Below are positions 17,532 through 27,127 of a stretch of 50,247 bases of DNA, one piece after another. Numbering within the stretch: the first letter of the stretch is position 1; every line of letters starts with the position of its first letter. The translations under genes and the position numbers were made by a program. A model generated the notes under the pieces. The model searched no databases, was not told where the DNA came from, and saw only the letters and a program-made list of their open reading frames with translations. This DNA is from an uncultured Alphaproteobacteria bacterium (GTDB taxonomy: Bacteria > Pseudomonadota > Alphaproteobacteria > HIMB59 > GCA-002718135), in NCBI GenBank assembly GCA_902615625.1, contig CACMPM010000010.1, positions 1 to 50,247 of the forward strand, given 5' to 3'.

Positions 17532-19364
17532 TTAAACGCTATGAAAATATTCATAAATTTTTGTTAGAATTGACTCAGGTATAGATTTAACCTCTTTTAA
17601 TTCATCTAAACTAGCTAATTTTAATTTTTCCACTGTACCAAAGTGTTTTTTTAAAATTTTCTTTCTTTCAGGACCTACTCCATCAATTTCATCAAACACA
17701 GATATAAAACTCATCTTTGTTCTTTTTGATCGATGTGTTGTTATTGCAAATCTGTGCACTTCATCTCTAATATTTTGTAAAAAGTGAAGAAGTGGATTAT
17801 TTTCATTTAATCTATGTGTAAATTTATCATGTATCAGAATTTCTCTACCTGCATCTCTTTCTTCACCTTTTGCCATAGAAATAATTGGTATATCTATTTT
17901 TAAATTATCTAAAACTTTTTTTGCAGCATTATATTGTCCTTTTCCTCCATCTATAAGCAACAAACTTGGCAAATCTAACTCGTCTTGAAATTTTAAGTTT
18001 CTAAATCTCCTAGTAAGCATTTCTTTCATCATATAATAATCATCAACTTTATTTTTGTTTTCTTCAAGATCAAATCGAATATTAAATTTTCTATAATTTG
18101 ATTTTATAAATCCATTTTGATTATAGGCGATCATTACACCTATTGGATGTTTTCCAAATGTATGACTATTATCGTAAGCTTCTATTTTTATAATTTCATC
18201 TTTGATTTTGAATATTTTTTTAATTTCTACATTAAAATTATCAAAAGATTTAAGTTTATTTAATTTAATATCTAAATTTATTTTAGAATTTTTTTCTGCA
18301 AATTTAAGTAAATTTTTTTTAGGTCCTTTTAAAGGCGTAATGAATTTTGTTTTATCAAAATTTTTTCCTAAAATTTGTGAATTATTATTTTTATCAATAG
18401 TTATGTTAGTAATAATTGTTTCAGGAATATCTTTTTCTACATAAAATATATTTAAGAAACCTAACATTATTTCCTCGTGATCCAATAAGCTGTCATGATC
18501 TGGGTAGAAAGCTTTACCGCCATAAGAAGTATTATTTCTAAAAAAACTTCCATAAATACATGTTTTACCTTCATTTGATGTTATTGCAAAAATGTCAGCA
18601 TTTTTAATATCTTTAATCTTTATTGAATTATTTTGCTCAATATGTTTTAAAGCTTTAAGCCTATCTCTTAGAGATGCTGCTAATTCAAAATTATTTATTT
18701 TTGAAGCCTTGTGCATTTGATCTGTAAAATTTTTTTGTATTTTTTGAGAGTTACCACTACTTAGAAAATCGTCTGCTGCCTCTATTAATTTTGAATAGGC
18801 TTCTTTTGTAATTTTTCCTCCGCAGGGACCAGAACATCTTTTAAGATAATAATTGAAGCACAATTTATTTCCTGCATTAACCTCTTTATCTGTGCATGAT
18901 CTTAAAAGAAATATGCGTTGTATTGTATTAATAGTTCTATTTACTGCATCTGGACTTGCAAATGGTCCATAATATCTTCCCTTTTTCGTTTGTGGACCAC
19001 GATGTTTTTCAATTCTAGGAAAATCATGTTCTGAAGAAATAAATATATAAGGGAATGATTTATCATCTCTTAAAAGCACATTAAATCTTGGCTTATGTTT
19101 TTTAATTAAATTACATTCAAGAATGATTGCTTCTAATTCTGTATTTGTAACAAAAAAGTTCATTGATTTAGTTAGACTAACCATTCTTTGAATTCTTCTG
19201 GTTAGGTTATTTAGAGATAGATAATTCTTTACCCTATTTGATAATACTTTTGCTTTTCCAATATATAAAATATTACCTTTATCATCCTGCATTTGGTAAA
19301 CACCAGGTTGATTTGGTAAAGTTTTAGATGTAGCCTTAATAATTTCTTGCCCAAGAAGCGTCAT
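17532..19364 (-). CDS. uvrC: Excinuclease ABC subunit C
   Basis: A 610-residue nuclease of nucleotide excision repair. The GIY-YIG domain is at the N-terminus (GVYQMQDDKGNILYIGKAK), a Cys-rich patch follows (CFNYYLKRCSGPC), then a UVR motif for UvrB binding around 205-240, the RNase H-like domain (EAYDNSHTFGKHPIGVM, LLLIDGGKGQ), and a C-terminal helix-hairpin-helix pair (FDEIDGVGPERKKILKKHF and LDELKEVKSIPESI). It is full length and leads the uvrC-pgsA-moaD-moaE run. Confidence 0.97.
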   Translation of the reverse strand: MTLLGQEIIKATSKTLPNQPGVYQMQDDKGNILYIGKAKVLSNRVKNYLSLNNLTRRIQRMVSLTKSMNFFVTNTELEAIILECNLIKKHKPRFNVLLRDDKSFPYIFISSEHDFPRIEKHRGPQTKKGRYYGPFASPDAVNRTINTIQRIFLLRSCTDKEVNAGNKLCFNYYLKRCSGPCGGKITKEAYSKLIEAADDFLSSGNSQKIQKNFTDQMHKASKINNFELAASLRDRLKALKHIEQNNSIKIKDIKNADIFAITSNEGKTCIYGSFFRNNTSYGGKAFYPDHDSLLDHEEIMLGFLNIFYVEKDIPETIITNITIDKNNNSQILGKNFDKTKFITPLKGPKKNLLKFAEKNSKINLDIKLNKLKSFDNFNVEIKKIFKIKDEIIKIEAYDNSHTFGKHPIGVMIAYNQNGFIKSNYRKFNIRFDLEENKNKVDDYYMMKEMLTRRFRNLKFQDELDLPSLLLIDGGKGQYNAAKKVLDNLKIDIPIISMAKGEERDAGREILIHDKFTHRLNENNPLLHFLQNIRDEVHRFAITTHRSKRTKMSFISVFDEIDGVGPERKKILKKHFGTVEKLKLASLDELKEVKSIPESILTKIYEYFHSV

Positions 19365-19437
19365 TTTATCAATCGTAAATAATTAATTTTTCTTTAAATA
19401 GGATTTTATAAAATTAATAAATAACTAACAAGATTAT

Positions 19438-19470
19438 TGTAGTTCATTTAATAATTAATTTAATGTAGTT
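19438..19470. repeat. Short direct repeat upstream of xsc, possible operator
   Basis: The heptamer TGTAGTT occurs at 19438-19444 and 19464-19470, 26 bases apart, in the 132-bp gap between uvrC and xsc. The spacing is close to 2.5 helical turns. In such AT-rich DNA a chance repeat is quite possible. An AAGGG ribosome site at 19485-19489 follows, seven bases before the xsc ATG. The rest of the gap shows no ORF or RNA. Confidence 0.2.
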
Positions 19471-19496
19471 AAGAATAATATATTAAGGGTTTTATT

Positions 19497-21266
19497 ATGG
19501 CAAAAATGACAACAGAAGAGGCTTTCGTAAAAGTTTTACAGAAACACGGTATTCAACACGCTTTTGGAATAATTGGATCTGCATTTATGCCGATATCTGA
19601 TCTTTTTCCTAAGGCTGGAATAACATTTTGGGATGTTGCTCATGAGTCAAACGGTGGAATTATGGCTGATGGTTATACTAGATCAACTGGCAAAATCGCA
19701 ATGTGTATTGCACAAAATGGACCTGGTATAACTGGCTTAGTTACACCTATAAAAACTGCTTTTTGGAATCATACTCCAATGCTCTTAGTTACTCCTCAAG
19801 CAGCTAACAAAACTATTGGTCAAGGAGGCTTCCAAGAAGTTGAGCAAATGAACTTATTCAAAGATATGGTGTGTTATCAAGAAGAGGTTAGGGATCCATC
19901 TAGAGTTGCAGAAGTTTTAAATAGAGTTATTTCAAAAGCTATTAAAGGATCTGCTCCTGCTCAATTAAATATACCAAGAGATTTTTGGACTCAAGTTGTT
20001 GATATTGATTTGCCACCTATTATTAAATTTGAAAGACCCTCTGGTGGAATTGAAGCAATTAAGGAAGCTGCAAATCTTTTATCTAATGCAAAATTCCCAG
20101 TTATTTTATCTGGCGCTGGAGTAATTTTAGCTGACGCTATTGATGGTTGTAAAAAACTTGCAGAAAAATTAAGTGCCCCCGTTGCTTGCGGATATCAACA
20201 TAATGATAGTTTTCCAGGCAAACATCCTCTTGCGGTTGGTCCTTTAGGATATAATGGATCTAAAGCAGCAATGGAAATAATCTCCAAGGCAGATGTAGTT
20301 CTAGCACTTGGTACAAGATTAAATCCCTTCTCAACTTTACCAGGCTATGGAATAGATTATTGGCCAAGAAATGCAGATGTCATTCAAGTTGACATCAATT
20401 CTGATCGCATTGGCTTAACAAAAAAAATTAGTGTTGGTATTTGCGGAGATGCAAAACTGGTTGCAGAACAAATTTTAGAAAATCTTGCAACAAATGCAGG
20501 TGATCAAGATCGAAAAGAACGAGAAGAGTTGATTCATAAGACAAAGTCAGCTTGGCTACAAACATTAACTGGCCTTGATCATGAAGAAGATGATCCTGGT
20601 ACATCTTGGAATAAAGACTCACGAGATAGAGAGCCTGAGAAAATGTCACCAAGAATGGCATGGAGAGCTATTCAAGCAGGTTTACCTGAGGATGCAATTA
20701 TATCGAGTGATATAGGAAATAATTGTGCAATTGGTAACGCTTACCCAACATTTGAGAATGGTAGAAAATATTTAGCACCTGGTTTATTTGGACCATGTGG
20801 TTATGGTTTTCCATCTGTAATCGGAGCAAAAATAGGCTGTCCCAATACACCTGTTGTAGGCTTTGCAGGTGATGGCGCATTTGGAATTAGTATGAGTGAA
20901 ATGACTTCTTGCAATAGAGATGGATGGCCAAATATTACAATGATAATTTTTAGAAATTATCAATGGGGAGCGGAGAAAAGAAATACTACACTGTGGTATA
21001 ATAATAATTTTGTCGGAACTGAACTTGATCCTAAGTTAAGCTATGCAAAAATAGCAGAGGCTTGTGGTTTTAAGGGAATTAAAGTCAATACTCAAGAGGA
21101 ACTAACAGAGGCTTTACAACAATCTTGTAAAGACCAGATGCAAGGAATAACAACCTTCATTGAAGTGATGCTTAACCAAGAATTAGGTGAACCTTTTAGA
21201 AGAGACGCAATGAAAGCTCCAGTTGAAGTAGCTGGAATTGATCCTAAAGATACAGTAGTTCAATAA
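19497..21266 (+). CDS. xsc: Sulfoacetaldehyde acetyltransferase
   Basis: A 589-residue thiamine diphosphate enzyme that converts sulfoacetaldehyde and phosphate to acetyl phosphate and sulfite, the desulfonation step for taurine and isethionate. ThDP features are the catalytic Glu50 in VAHESNGG and the pyrophosphate/Mg motif GDGAFGISMSEM with the downstream Asn in the C-terminal third. Xsc-type stretches such as GFQEVEQMNLFKDM, DPSRVAEVLNRVI and NYQWGAEKRN set it apart from acetolactate synthase. No pta, tauABC, tpa or sulfite exporter gene is in the window. It has its own promoter region and an AAGGG ribosome site, and is convergent with a GMC oxidoreductase, touching stop to stop. Confidence 0.93.
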   Translation: MAKMTTEEAFVKVLQKHGIQHAFGIIGSAFMPISDLFPKAGITFWDVAHESNGGIMADGYTRSTGKIAMCIAQNGPGITGLVTPIKTAFWNHTPMLLVTPQAANKTIGQGGFQEVEQMNLFKDMVCYQEEVRDPSRVAEVLNRVISKAIKGSAPAQLNIPRDFWTQVVDIDLPPIIKFERPSGGIEAIKEAANLLSNAKFPVILSGAGVILADAIDGCKKLAEKLSAPVACGYQHNDSFPGKHPLAVGPLGYNGSKAAMEIISKADVVLALGTRLNPFSTLPGYGIDYWPRNADVIQVDINSDRIGLTKKISVGICGDAKLVAEQILENLATNAGDQDRKEREELIHKTKSAWLQTLTGLDHEEDDPGTSWNKDSRDREPEKMSPRMAWRAIQAGLPEDAIISSDIGNNCAIGNAYPTFENGRKYLAPGLFGPCGYGFPSVIGAKIGCPNTPVVGFAGDGAFGISMSEMTSCNRDGWPNITMIIFRNYQWGAEKRNTTLWYNNNFVGTELDPKLSYAKIAEACGFKGIKVNTQEELTEALQQSCKDQMQGITTFIEVMLNQELGEPFRRDAMKAPVEVAGIDPKDTVVQ

Positions 21267-22871
21267 TCATTTTTGATCTTTAATTATTAAATCAGAACCT
21301 TTTTCAGCAATCATCATTGTTGGTGCGTTAGTATTTCCAGATGTAATAGTAGGCATCACAGATGCATCAACTACTCTTAAGTTGTGTATACCTTTTACTT
21401 TGAGATTATCATTTACAACTGAGTTTTCATCATTACCCATTCTACATGTGCTAACTGGATGAAAAATAGTATTCGCAAATTTACCTGCTTCTCTTGCTAA
21501 CGATTCATTATCTTTAAATTCTATTCCAGGCCTGTATTCTTTTGGTTGATATTTATTGTATGCCTTTGACTCTAAAACTATTTTTCTAACTATCTTAATT
21601 GATTTCGCTGCAATCTCTCTATCTTCGAAAGTAGACAGATAGTTCATTTTTATTTTTGGATAAATTCTTGTATCAGAAGATTTGATTTCTATAGTTCCTC
21701 TACTCGTTGGGCGAACATTTGTAATCGTAGGTGTAAAAGCTGGAAATTTATGTAGTTCAGCTTTACCTAATAAATCTGTACTAGCAGGTGAAATATGAAA
21801 CTGTAAATTAGGATTTTCTAAATAAGAGTCACTTTTAATGAAACCACACAAATAGCTAGCACCAACTGTTAACGGGCCTTTTCTGTAAATAAAATAATTT
21901 AATCCAGTTAAAAATTTTTTTGTAAAACTGTGATATATATCATTTAATGTTTCTAGATTTTTAATTTTGTATACAGGTCTTAACATTAAATGATCAGTCA
22001 AATTTTTTCCAACACCATTAATTTCTTTAACGATATTAATATTATTCTTATTTAATAATTCTCCTGGTCCAACACCTGATGCTTGAAGTATGTGAGGGGA
22101 ACCGATAGTACCTGCACATAATAATACTTCTCTATTTACAGAATAAATAAATTCTTCATTACCTCTCCAGACATTTACATTTTTTACTTTAAAGTTTTCA
22201 AAGGTTAAATTTTTTACATGTGCATTTGTAATGATTTTTAAATTTTTTCTATTTTTTACAGGATTTAAAAAACCTACAGCGGAACTACATCTAAAACCTT
22301 TATCAATTGTCATTGGGAAATATCCCATACCTTCATTATCACCATCATTAAAATCAGAATTTTTTTTGTAACCAAATTCTTCCGCAGCATCTAAAAATAA
22401 ATCTAATAATTTAAACTTTGATCTAATTTGTTCTACTTTGATAGGACCACTGTCCCCATGAAAATCACTTTTAGAGATTTTATAATTTTCAGATTTTTTA
22501 AAATAAGGCAATACATCATCCCAAGACCAACCAATATTTCCTAATTGTCTCCAGTAATTATAGTCATTAGCATGACCTCTAATATAAAGCATACCATTTA
22601 TTGACGAACTGCCACCTAGAGTTTTTCCTCTTGGAATAAGCATTTTTCTATTATTACAAAATTCTTCTTCTTCAGTAGTAAAACACCAATCCGTATTTGG
22701 GTTATGCATTGTTTTGAAATATCCTCCAGGAATATGTATCCAAGGATTTATATCCTTACCACCGGCTTCAATTAATAAAACTCTAATTTTTTTGTTTTCT
22801 GTGAGTCTATTTGCTAAAATACAACCAGCTGTCCCAGCACCAATTATAATATAATCAAATTGTTCATTCAT
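21267..22871 (-). CDS. GMC oxidoreductase, choline dehydrogenase-like (candidate isethionate dehydrogenase)
   Basis: A 534-residue FAD enzyme. The FAD-binding start is YIIIGAGTAGCILANRL (about 6-22), followed by LIEAGG, the GMC signature GGSSSINGMLYIRG, a second signature GTIGSPHILQASGVG, and the active-site His in FHPVSTCRMG. The fold is that of choline and other alcohol dehydrogenases, and the substrate cannot be read from motifs. Choline is the default call, but no betB or betI is near. Lying next to xsc, it could oxidise isethionate to sulfoacetaldehyde as IseJ-type enzymes do; this is inference from context. Confidence 0.85.
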   Translation of the reverse strand: MNEQFDYIIIGAGTAGCILANRLTENKKIRVLLIEAGGKDINPWIHIPGGYFKTMHNPNTDWCFTTEEEEFCNNRKMLIPRGKTLGGSSSINGMLYIRGHANDYNYWRQLGNIGWSWDDVLPYFKKSENYKISKSDFHGDSGPIKVEQIRSKFKLLDLFLDAAEEFGYKKNSDFNDGDNEGMGYFPMTIDKGFRCSSAVGFLNPVKNRKNLKIITNAHVKNLTFENFKVKNVNVWRGNEEFIYSVNREVLLCAGTIGSPHILQASGVGPGELLNKNNINIVKEINGVGKNLTDHLMLRPVYKIKNLETLNDIYHSFTKKFLTGLNYFIYRKGPLTVGASYLCGFIKSDSYLENPNLQFHISPASTDLLGKAELHKFPAFTPTITNVRPTSRGTIEIKSSDTRIYPKIKMNYLSTFEDREIAAKSIKIVRKIVLESKAYNKYQPKEYRPGIEFKDNESLAREAGKFANTIFHPVSTCRMGNDENSVVNDNLKVKGIHNLRVVDASVMPTITSGNTNAPTMMIAEKGSDLIIKDQK

Positions 22872-22943
22872 TATTAAGAATTTTTTTTTATTATATACTA
22901 ATTAAATTAAACATATAACTAACTAAAATAATTAAAATTATTA

Positions 22944-23852
22944 ATGGATATTTTTCTCGCAATAATAGGATTGGGTCTTTTAGTATTAGGTGCAGAAATT
23001 GTTATTAGGGGTTCAATTAGTTTTGGAAAAAAAATAAATATTTCATTATTTGCTATTGGAGTTGTGATTGTAGCTGGGGGTACGTCATTGCCTGAGTTGG
23101 CAAGTAGCATTAATGCAGTCCTAAATAATTATTCTGACCTTGCTTTAGGCGCAGTAGTTGGGAGTAATATAGCAAATCTAGTACTTGTTATGGCTGCTAC
23201 GACAATAATTTTTCCAATTGTAAACATAAATAAGAATCAAATTAATCAAGCATGGATCAATATCTTCTTAGGCATTGTTTTAATTTTTATGACTTTTTTT
23301 TATTTCAATTATATTTTTGGAATAGTAGCTATTCTTACTCTTATTTATTTAATGTACATTCAAATGAAAAAAGGAGAAATAGATAATACAGAAATAGATA
23401 AAAATGATTACTCAACGATAATTTCATTAATATTAATTGTACTAGGTATTATTTTTTTAGTTTTTGGTTCAGATTTATTAGTTAGTTCAGCAATTGAAAT
23501 AGCAAAAAAATATAATGTTTCTGAGGCAGTTATAGGGTTATCATTAATTGCATTTGGCACATCACTCCCTGAATTAGTTGTTGGAATTTTATCTGCAATT
23601 AAAAAGAAAGTTGATTTTGCTCTAGGGAATATTTTAGGATCGAATATTTATAATGTTCTTGGTGTTCTAGGTATTAGTTCTTTGTTTGGTAATTTTACAT
23701 TACCGGAAATATTCTTAAAACAAGATTTATTAATTATGGTTGCTATTACTTCAATAGTTCTAATCTTTATGCTCTCAATGAAAAAAATTGGACGAATATA
23801 TGGAATTTTAGGTTTATCTATCTATGTTTCTTATTTGTACTATATTTTTTAA
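22944..23852 (+). CDS. Calcium/sodium antiporter, CaCA family (YrbG-like)
   Basis: A 302-residue membrane protein of about ten helices with the inverted repeat of the Ca2+/cation antiporter superfamily. The two alpha motifs are GGTSLPELASSI near residue 47 and GTSLPELVVGIL near residue 212, each followed by a GSNIANL or GSNIYNV motif. It probably exchanges Na+ for Ca2+ across the inner membrane. It is preceded by a 72-bp AT-rich gap divergent from the GMC gene and followed 55 bp later by a peptidase gene. Confidence 0.92.
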   Translation: MDIFLAIIGLGLLVLGAEIVIRGSISFGKKINISLFAIGVVIVAGGTSLPELASSINAVLNNYSDLALGAVVGSNIANLVLVMAATTIIFPIVNINKNQINQAWINIFLGIVLIFMTFFYFNYIFGIVAILTLIYLMYIQMKKGEIDNTEIDKNDYSTIISLILIVLGIIFLVFGSDLLVSSAIEIAKKYNVSEAVIGLSLIAFGTSLPELVVGILSAIKKKVDFALGNILGSNIYNVLGVLGISSLFGNFTLPEIFLKQDLLIMVAITSIVLIFMLSMKKIGRIYGILGLSIYVSYLYYIF

Positions 23853-23907
23853 TTTATATTTAAAATTTAGTTTAAATTTAAATTAAATTGGTTAAATAAA
23901 ACTTAAT

Positions 23908-25005
23908 ATGTTTATTGATAAATTAGAAAAATTACAACATCAGCTTATTGAAAATAATTTAGATGCATTCGTAATTATTCCAGGTTCAAACTTTAGGTAT
24001 TTAACTGGTGGCGATTTCCACTTGATGGAAAGACCAACAGCGTTAATTATTTCCAAAAATCAAAAACCTCTAGCAATACTTCCAGTACTAGAAGTTGATA
24101 GTTTTAGAAAACTGAATATTGATGCTGAAATTTTTCAATGGCAAGATAGTGATGGATATCAAGATGCATTTAATAAAGCATTTGAAAAAATTAAAAATTG
24201 TAAATCTTTAGGTGTTGAGGGCCAAAGGATGAGGGTTTTTGAATATGAAGCTATAAAAAACGCAAATAAAGATTTAAATATCAGTAATGCTCAAAGAATA
24301 ATAAGTAATATACGATTACGTAAAAATAGTGATGATGTAGAAAATTTACAAAAAGCTATCAAAATTGCAGAAACAACGTTAGCTAATACTATTAACTATG
24401 TAGAAATAGGAAAGTCGGAAATAGAAATTAAAAATTTTCTACTCCAACAACTTTATGAAAATGGTGCTGAAGGTATTGCATTTGATCCTATTGTTTTGGC
24501 AGGTGCTAACTCAGCACTTCCTCATGGTCATTCAAGTAATGATTATTTTTTAAAAGATGGTGATTGCCTCCTTTTCGATTTTGGAGCAGTAGTGAATGGT
24601 TATAATTCAGATATAACGAGAACTTTTTTTGTTGGTTCTGCTTCAGATGAGCAAAAAAATTTTTATGATGCAGTTTTGAAAGCAAATAAATTGGGATTAA
24701 GTGTTTCAAAACCTAATTTAACTATGCATAATCTAGATGACAGTGTACTCAATTCTCTAGAAGATTCTGGTTATAAAGATTATATTGTCCACAAAACAGG
24801 ACATGGTCTTGGATTAGATGTACATGAAGATCCATATATTATGAGAAAAAATAATGAGCTTCTTGAGGAGGGCATGGTAATCACTATTGAACCCGGTCTT
24901 TATAAACAAGGCGATCTTGGTGTTAGAATTGAAGATGATGTTTTAATTACAAATGATGGATGTAAAAGTTTAACTACCTTTTCTAAAGAATTAAGAATTA
25001 TTTAG
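23908..25005 (+). CDS. M24 family aminopeptidase (Xaa-Pro peptidase)
   Basis: A 365-residue two-domain protein: a creatinase-type N-terminal domain (1-130) with FRYLTGGDF, and a pita-bread catalytic domain. The five metal ligands are in LFDFGAVVNGYNSDITRTF (two Asp), HKTGHGLGLDVHE (His), ITIEPGLY (Glu) and GVRIEDDVLI (Glu). It resembles PepQ/PepP-type Xaa-Pro peptidases, though ectoine hydrolases and creatinases share the fold. Its 3' end overlaps the convergent GAF gene by eight bases. A peptide importer lies just downstream on the other strand, which would suit peptide use. Confidence 0.9.
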   Translation: MFIDKLEKLQHQLIENNLDAFVIIPGSNFRYLTGGDFHLMERPTALIISKNQKPLAILPVLEVDSFRKLNIDAEIFQWQDSDGYQDAFNKAFEKIKNCKSLGVEGQRMRVFEYEAIKNANKDLNISNAQRIISNIRLRKNSDDVENLQKAIKIAETTLANTINYVEIGKSEIEIKNFLLQQLYENGAEGIAFDPIVLAGANSALPHGHSSNDYFLKDGDCLLFDFGAVVNGYNSDITRTFFVGSASDEQKNFYDAVLKANKLGLSVSKPNLTMHNLDDSVLNSLEDSGYKDYIVHKTGHGLGLDVHEDPYIMRKNNELLEEGMVITIEPGLYKQGDLGVRIEDDVLITNDGCKSLTTFSKELRII

Positions 25006-25510
25006 TTTTCATATTTTGCTGATGAAATAAAAAATATCCAGATAGTAAACTAGCAAAAGGTTTAGCAAGTTTTACAGTATCTGAATTATAATAAAACTCT
25101 TTATGTAGTATATTCATTGTTCCTAATATTATGTTATTATTAATAACAGGAATATTGATTATAGATCCACAACCTAGGCTTGATATTACCTCATGATCAA
25201 AAAATAATTTTTTTATTGTCTTTATATCTTTTCCAAGAAAATTTTTTTTATTTAAAACAACTTTTTTTGTCCACTCGTTTTTAGGAATTGGTTTTGTGCC
25301 AAGAAGAGGATACGCTTTAATGTTGCTAGAGTATACTCTTTCAACATACCTCAATGATTTATCTACAACCATCAGTGTAAATAATTTATGCCCTATAATC
25401 TTTTTAACTTTTAAATCTAATTCTTTGAAAAATTTTTTGGAATTTTGAGAATTTGTTTTATTTATTAATTCTACTAAAATTTTATTATGGTTTTGTTGCA
25501 TCTTCTTCAT
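24998..25510 (-). CDS. GAF domain-containing protein
   Basis: A 170-residue soluble protein. The stretch from about 35 to 160 (KLFTLMVVDKSLRYVERVYSS, then GKDIKTIKKLFFDHEVISSLGCGSIINIPV and ILGTMNIL) follows a single GAF fold, the small-ligand sensor module. There is no output domain. It is the last gene of the dpp operon and overlaps the dppF 3' end by 26 bases (17 if a Met three codons later is used). It might sense a substrate or product of the imported compound; the ligand is unknown. Confidence 0.7.
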   Translation of the reverse strand: MKKMQQNHNKILVELINKTNSQNSKKFFKELDLKVKKIIGHKLFTLMVVDKSLRYVERVYSSNIKAYPLLGTKPIPKNEWTKKVVLNKKNFLGKDIKTIKKLFFDHEVISSLGCGSIINIPVINNNIILGTMNILHKEFYYNSDTVKLAKPFASLLSGYFLFHQQNMKTK

Positions 25511-26258
25511 CAGTTACGGTTGGTATAGCTCTTATAAGAGTTTTTGTGTATTCACTTTTTGGGTTTTGGAAAATTTCTATTGTATTTCCAGTTTCTTCAA
25601 TTTTACCTTTATTCATTACAACTACTTTATTAGCAATATTTTTTACAACACTTAAATCATGGGTAATAAAAATGTATGTAAGATCAAATTTCTTTTTTAT
25701 GTCTAATAGTAAATTTAATACTTTTGATTGAACAATAACGTCCAAAGCTGAAGTCGGCTCATCAAGAATTAAAACTTTTGGTTCCGTTGCTAAAGCTCTT
25801 GCTATTGCAACTCTTTGTTTCTGTCCTCCAGATAATGTATCGGGATATCTATCCATAAAATTGCTTTCTAAACCAACAAAAGATAAGAGTTCTTCAACTT
25901 TTGTTTTGTACTTATTATTTTCTACAATTTTATGAATCTTTAATGGCAAGGCTATAGTGTTGTAGATAGTTTTTTTGGGATTTAATGTCGACATTGGATT
26001 TTGCTGAACAAACTGGATTAGTTTCCTAAGTTGAAGACTTCTGTTTTTAACTAGTGTTTTATTTTCAAATAAAACTTCCCCCTCATCCTGTTGATAGATA
26101 CCTAATATAATATTAGCTAATGTTGTTTTGCCAGAACCTGACTCTCCAACAATTGCAAAACAATCTCCCTCTAATATTTCTAAGTTTATATTTGATAGTG
26201 CTTTCACTATATTATTTTTAATTGTAAATTGTTTTGAAATATCTTGTATCTTAATCAT
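25485..26258 (-). CDS. Oligopeptide/dipeptide ABC transporter ATP-binding protein (DppF type)
   Basis: A 257-residue ABC ATPase. Walker A is GESGSGKTTL, the Q-loop is FVQQNPMSTLNP, the signature is LSGGQKQRVAIARAL, Walker B is VLILDEPTSALD and the switch His is in FITHDLSVV. It is shorter than typical DppF (about 320 residues) because the C-terminal oligopeptide-transport extension is reduced. It overlaps dppD by four bases and pairs with it as a heterodimeric ATPase. Confidence 0.92.
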   Translation of the reverse strand: MIKIQDISKQFTIKNNIVKALSNINLEILEGDCFAIVGESGSGKTTLANIILGIYQQDEGEVLFENKTLVKNRSLQLRKLIQFVQQNPMSTLNPKKTIYNTIALPLKIHKIVENNKYKTKVEELLSFVGLESNFMDRYPDTLSGGQKQRVAIARALATEPKVLILDEPTSALDVIVQSKVLNLLLDIKKKFDLTYIFITHDLSVVKNIANKVVVMNKGKIEETGNTIEIFQNPKSEYTKTLIRAIPTVTDEEDATKP

Positions 26259-27127
26259 TTTGGATGAGTAAATTTTGGAATTTCAGCGTAGTCAGGAGCA
26301 TTATCATTGTGAATTGGTATCCTATTGCCATTTAATTTTGGAATAGATTGTAACAATGCTTCAGTATAGGGATGACCTGGATTTTTAAATACTTGAGACT
26401 TAGTTCCTTCTTCTACAATAACACCTCTGTAAATGACATAGACTTTCTCTGCAAATCTTCTAACAACTCCCATGTTATGAGTAATTAAAAGTACAGCTGT
26501 ATTCGTTACCTTTGTTAAATCATCCATTAAATCTAATGCCTGATTTTGTACAGTTACATCTAAAGCAGTACTGGGCTCATCTGCTAAAAGTAAGTCAGGA
26601 TTATTTATCATTGCCATTGTAATCACTACTCTTTGAGCCATTCCACCACTTAGCTGAAAAGGATATGACTCCATTACTCTTTCAGGATCTCTTATTGAGA
26701 CCTTAAGTAATGCTTCACATGCTTTATCAAATGAATCTTTTTTACTAATTTTTCCACCATTACAATTTACTTCAAAAAATTGTTCTTTAATTTTAAATAC
26801 TGGATTTAATGCAGCGATTGGATCTTGAAATATTATAGAAATATTATTTCCTCTTATTTTTTTAAATTCTCTTTGGGATAAATTGATTAGTTCTCTATCT
26901 TTGAAAATAATATTACCATTTTTAAAAACATTTTTTTGATTTAGTAATCCTAAAATTAATTTAGTTGTTACTGATTTACCTGAACCTGATTCTCCAACCA
27001 AGGCTACTTTTTCACCTTTTTCTAAGTCTAAATTAATTTTTTTTAGAACATTAAGCGTACCTTCATACATTTTAAAAGATAGCTCTAAATTTTTGATTGA
27101 TAATAATTTATTAGACATCAACATCAA
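26255..27127 (-). CDS. Oligopeptide/dipeptide ABC transporter ATP-binding protein (DppD type)
   Basis: A 290-residue ABC ATPase with Walker A GESGSGKSVTTKLI, Q-loop IIFQDPIAALNPVF, signature LSGGMAQRVVITMAM, Walker B DLLLADEPSTALD and the C-terminal oligopeptide element NPGHPYTEALLQSIPKLNG. The LSGGM signature is typical for the DppD side. It overlaps dppC by 17 bases from the first Met, or eight bases if the fourth residue Met is the true start, which would suit coupling better. Confidence 0.93.
   Translation of the reverse strand: MMLMSNKLLSIKNLELSFKMYEGTLNVLKKINLDLEKGEKVALVGESGSGKSVTTKLILGLLNQKNVFKNGNIIFKDRELINLSQREFKKIRGNNISIIFQDPIAALNPVFKIKEQFFEVNCNGGKISKKDSFDKACEALLKVSIRDPERVMESYPFQLSGGMAQRVVITMAMINNPDLLLADEPSTALDVTVQNQALDLMDDLTKVTNTAVLLITHNMGVVRRFAEKVYVIYRGVIVEEGTKSQVFKNPGHPYTEALLQSIPKLNGNRIPIHNDNAPDYAEIPKFTHPK

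Noticed and set aside
21267-22871. Confident betA (choline dehydrogenase) assignment.
   Set aside because: GMC motifs do not define the substrate, and no betB, betI or choline transporter is adjacent.
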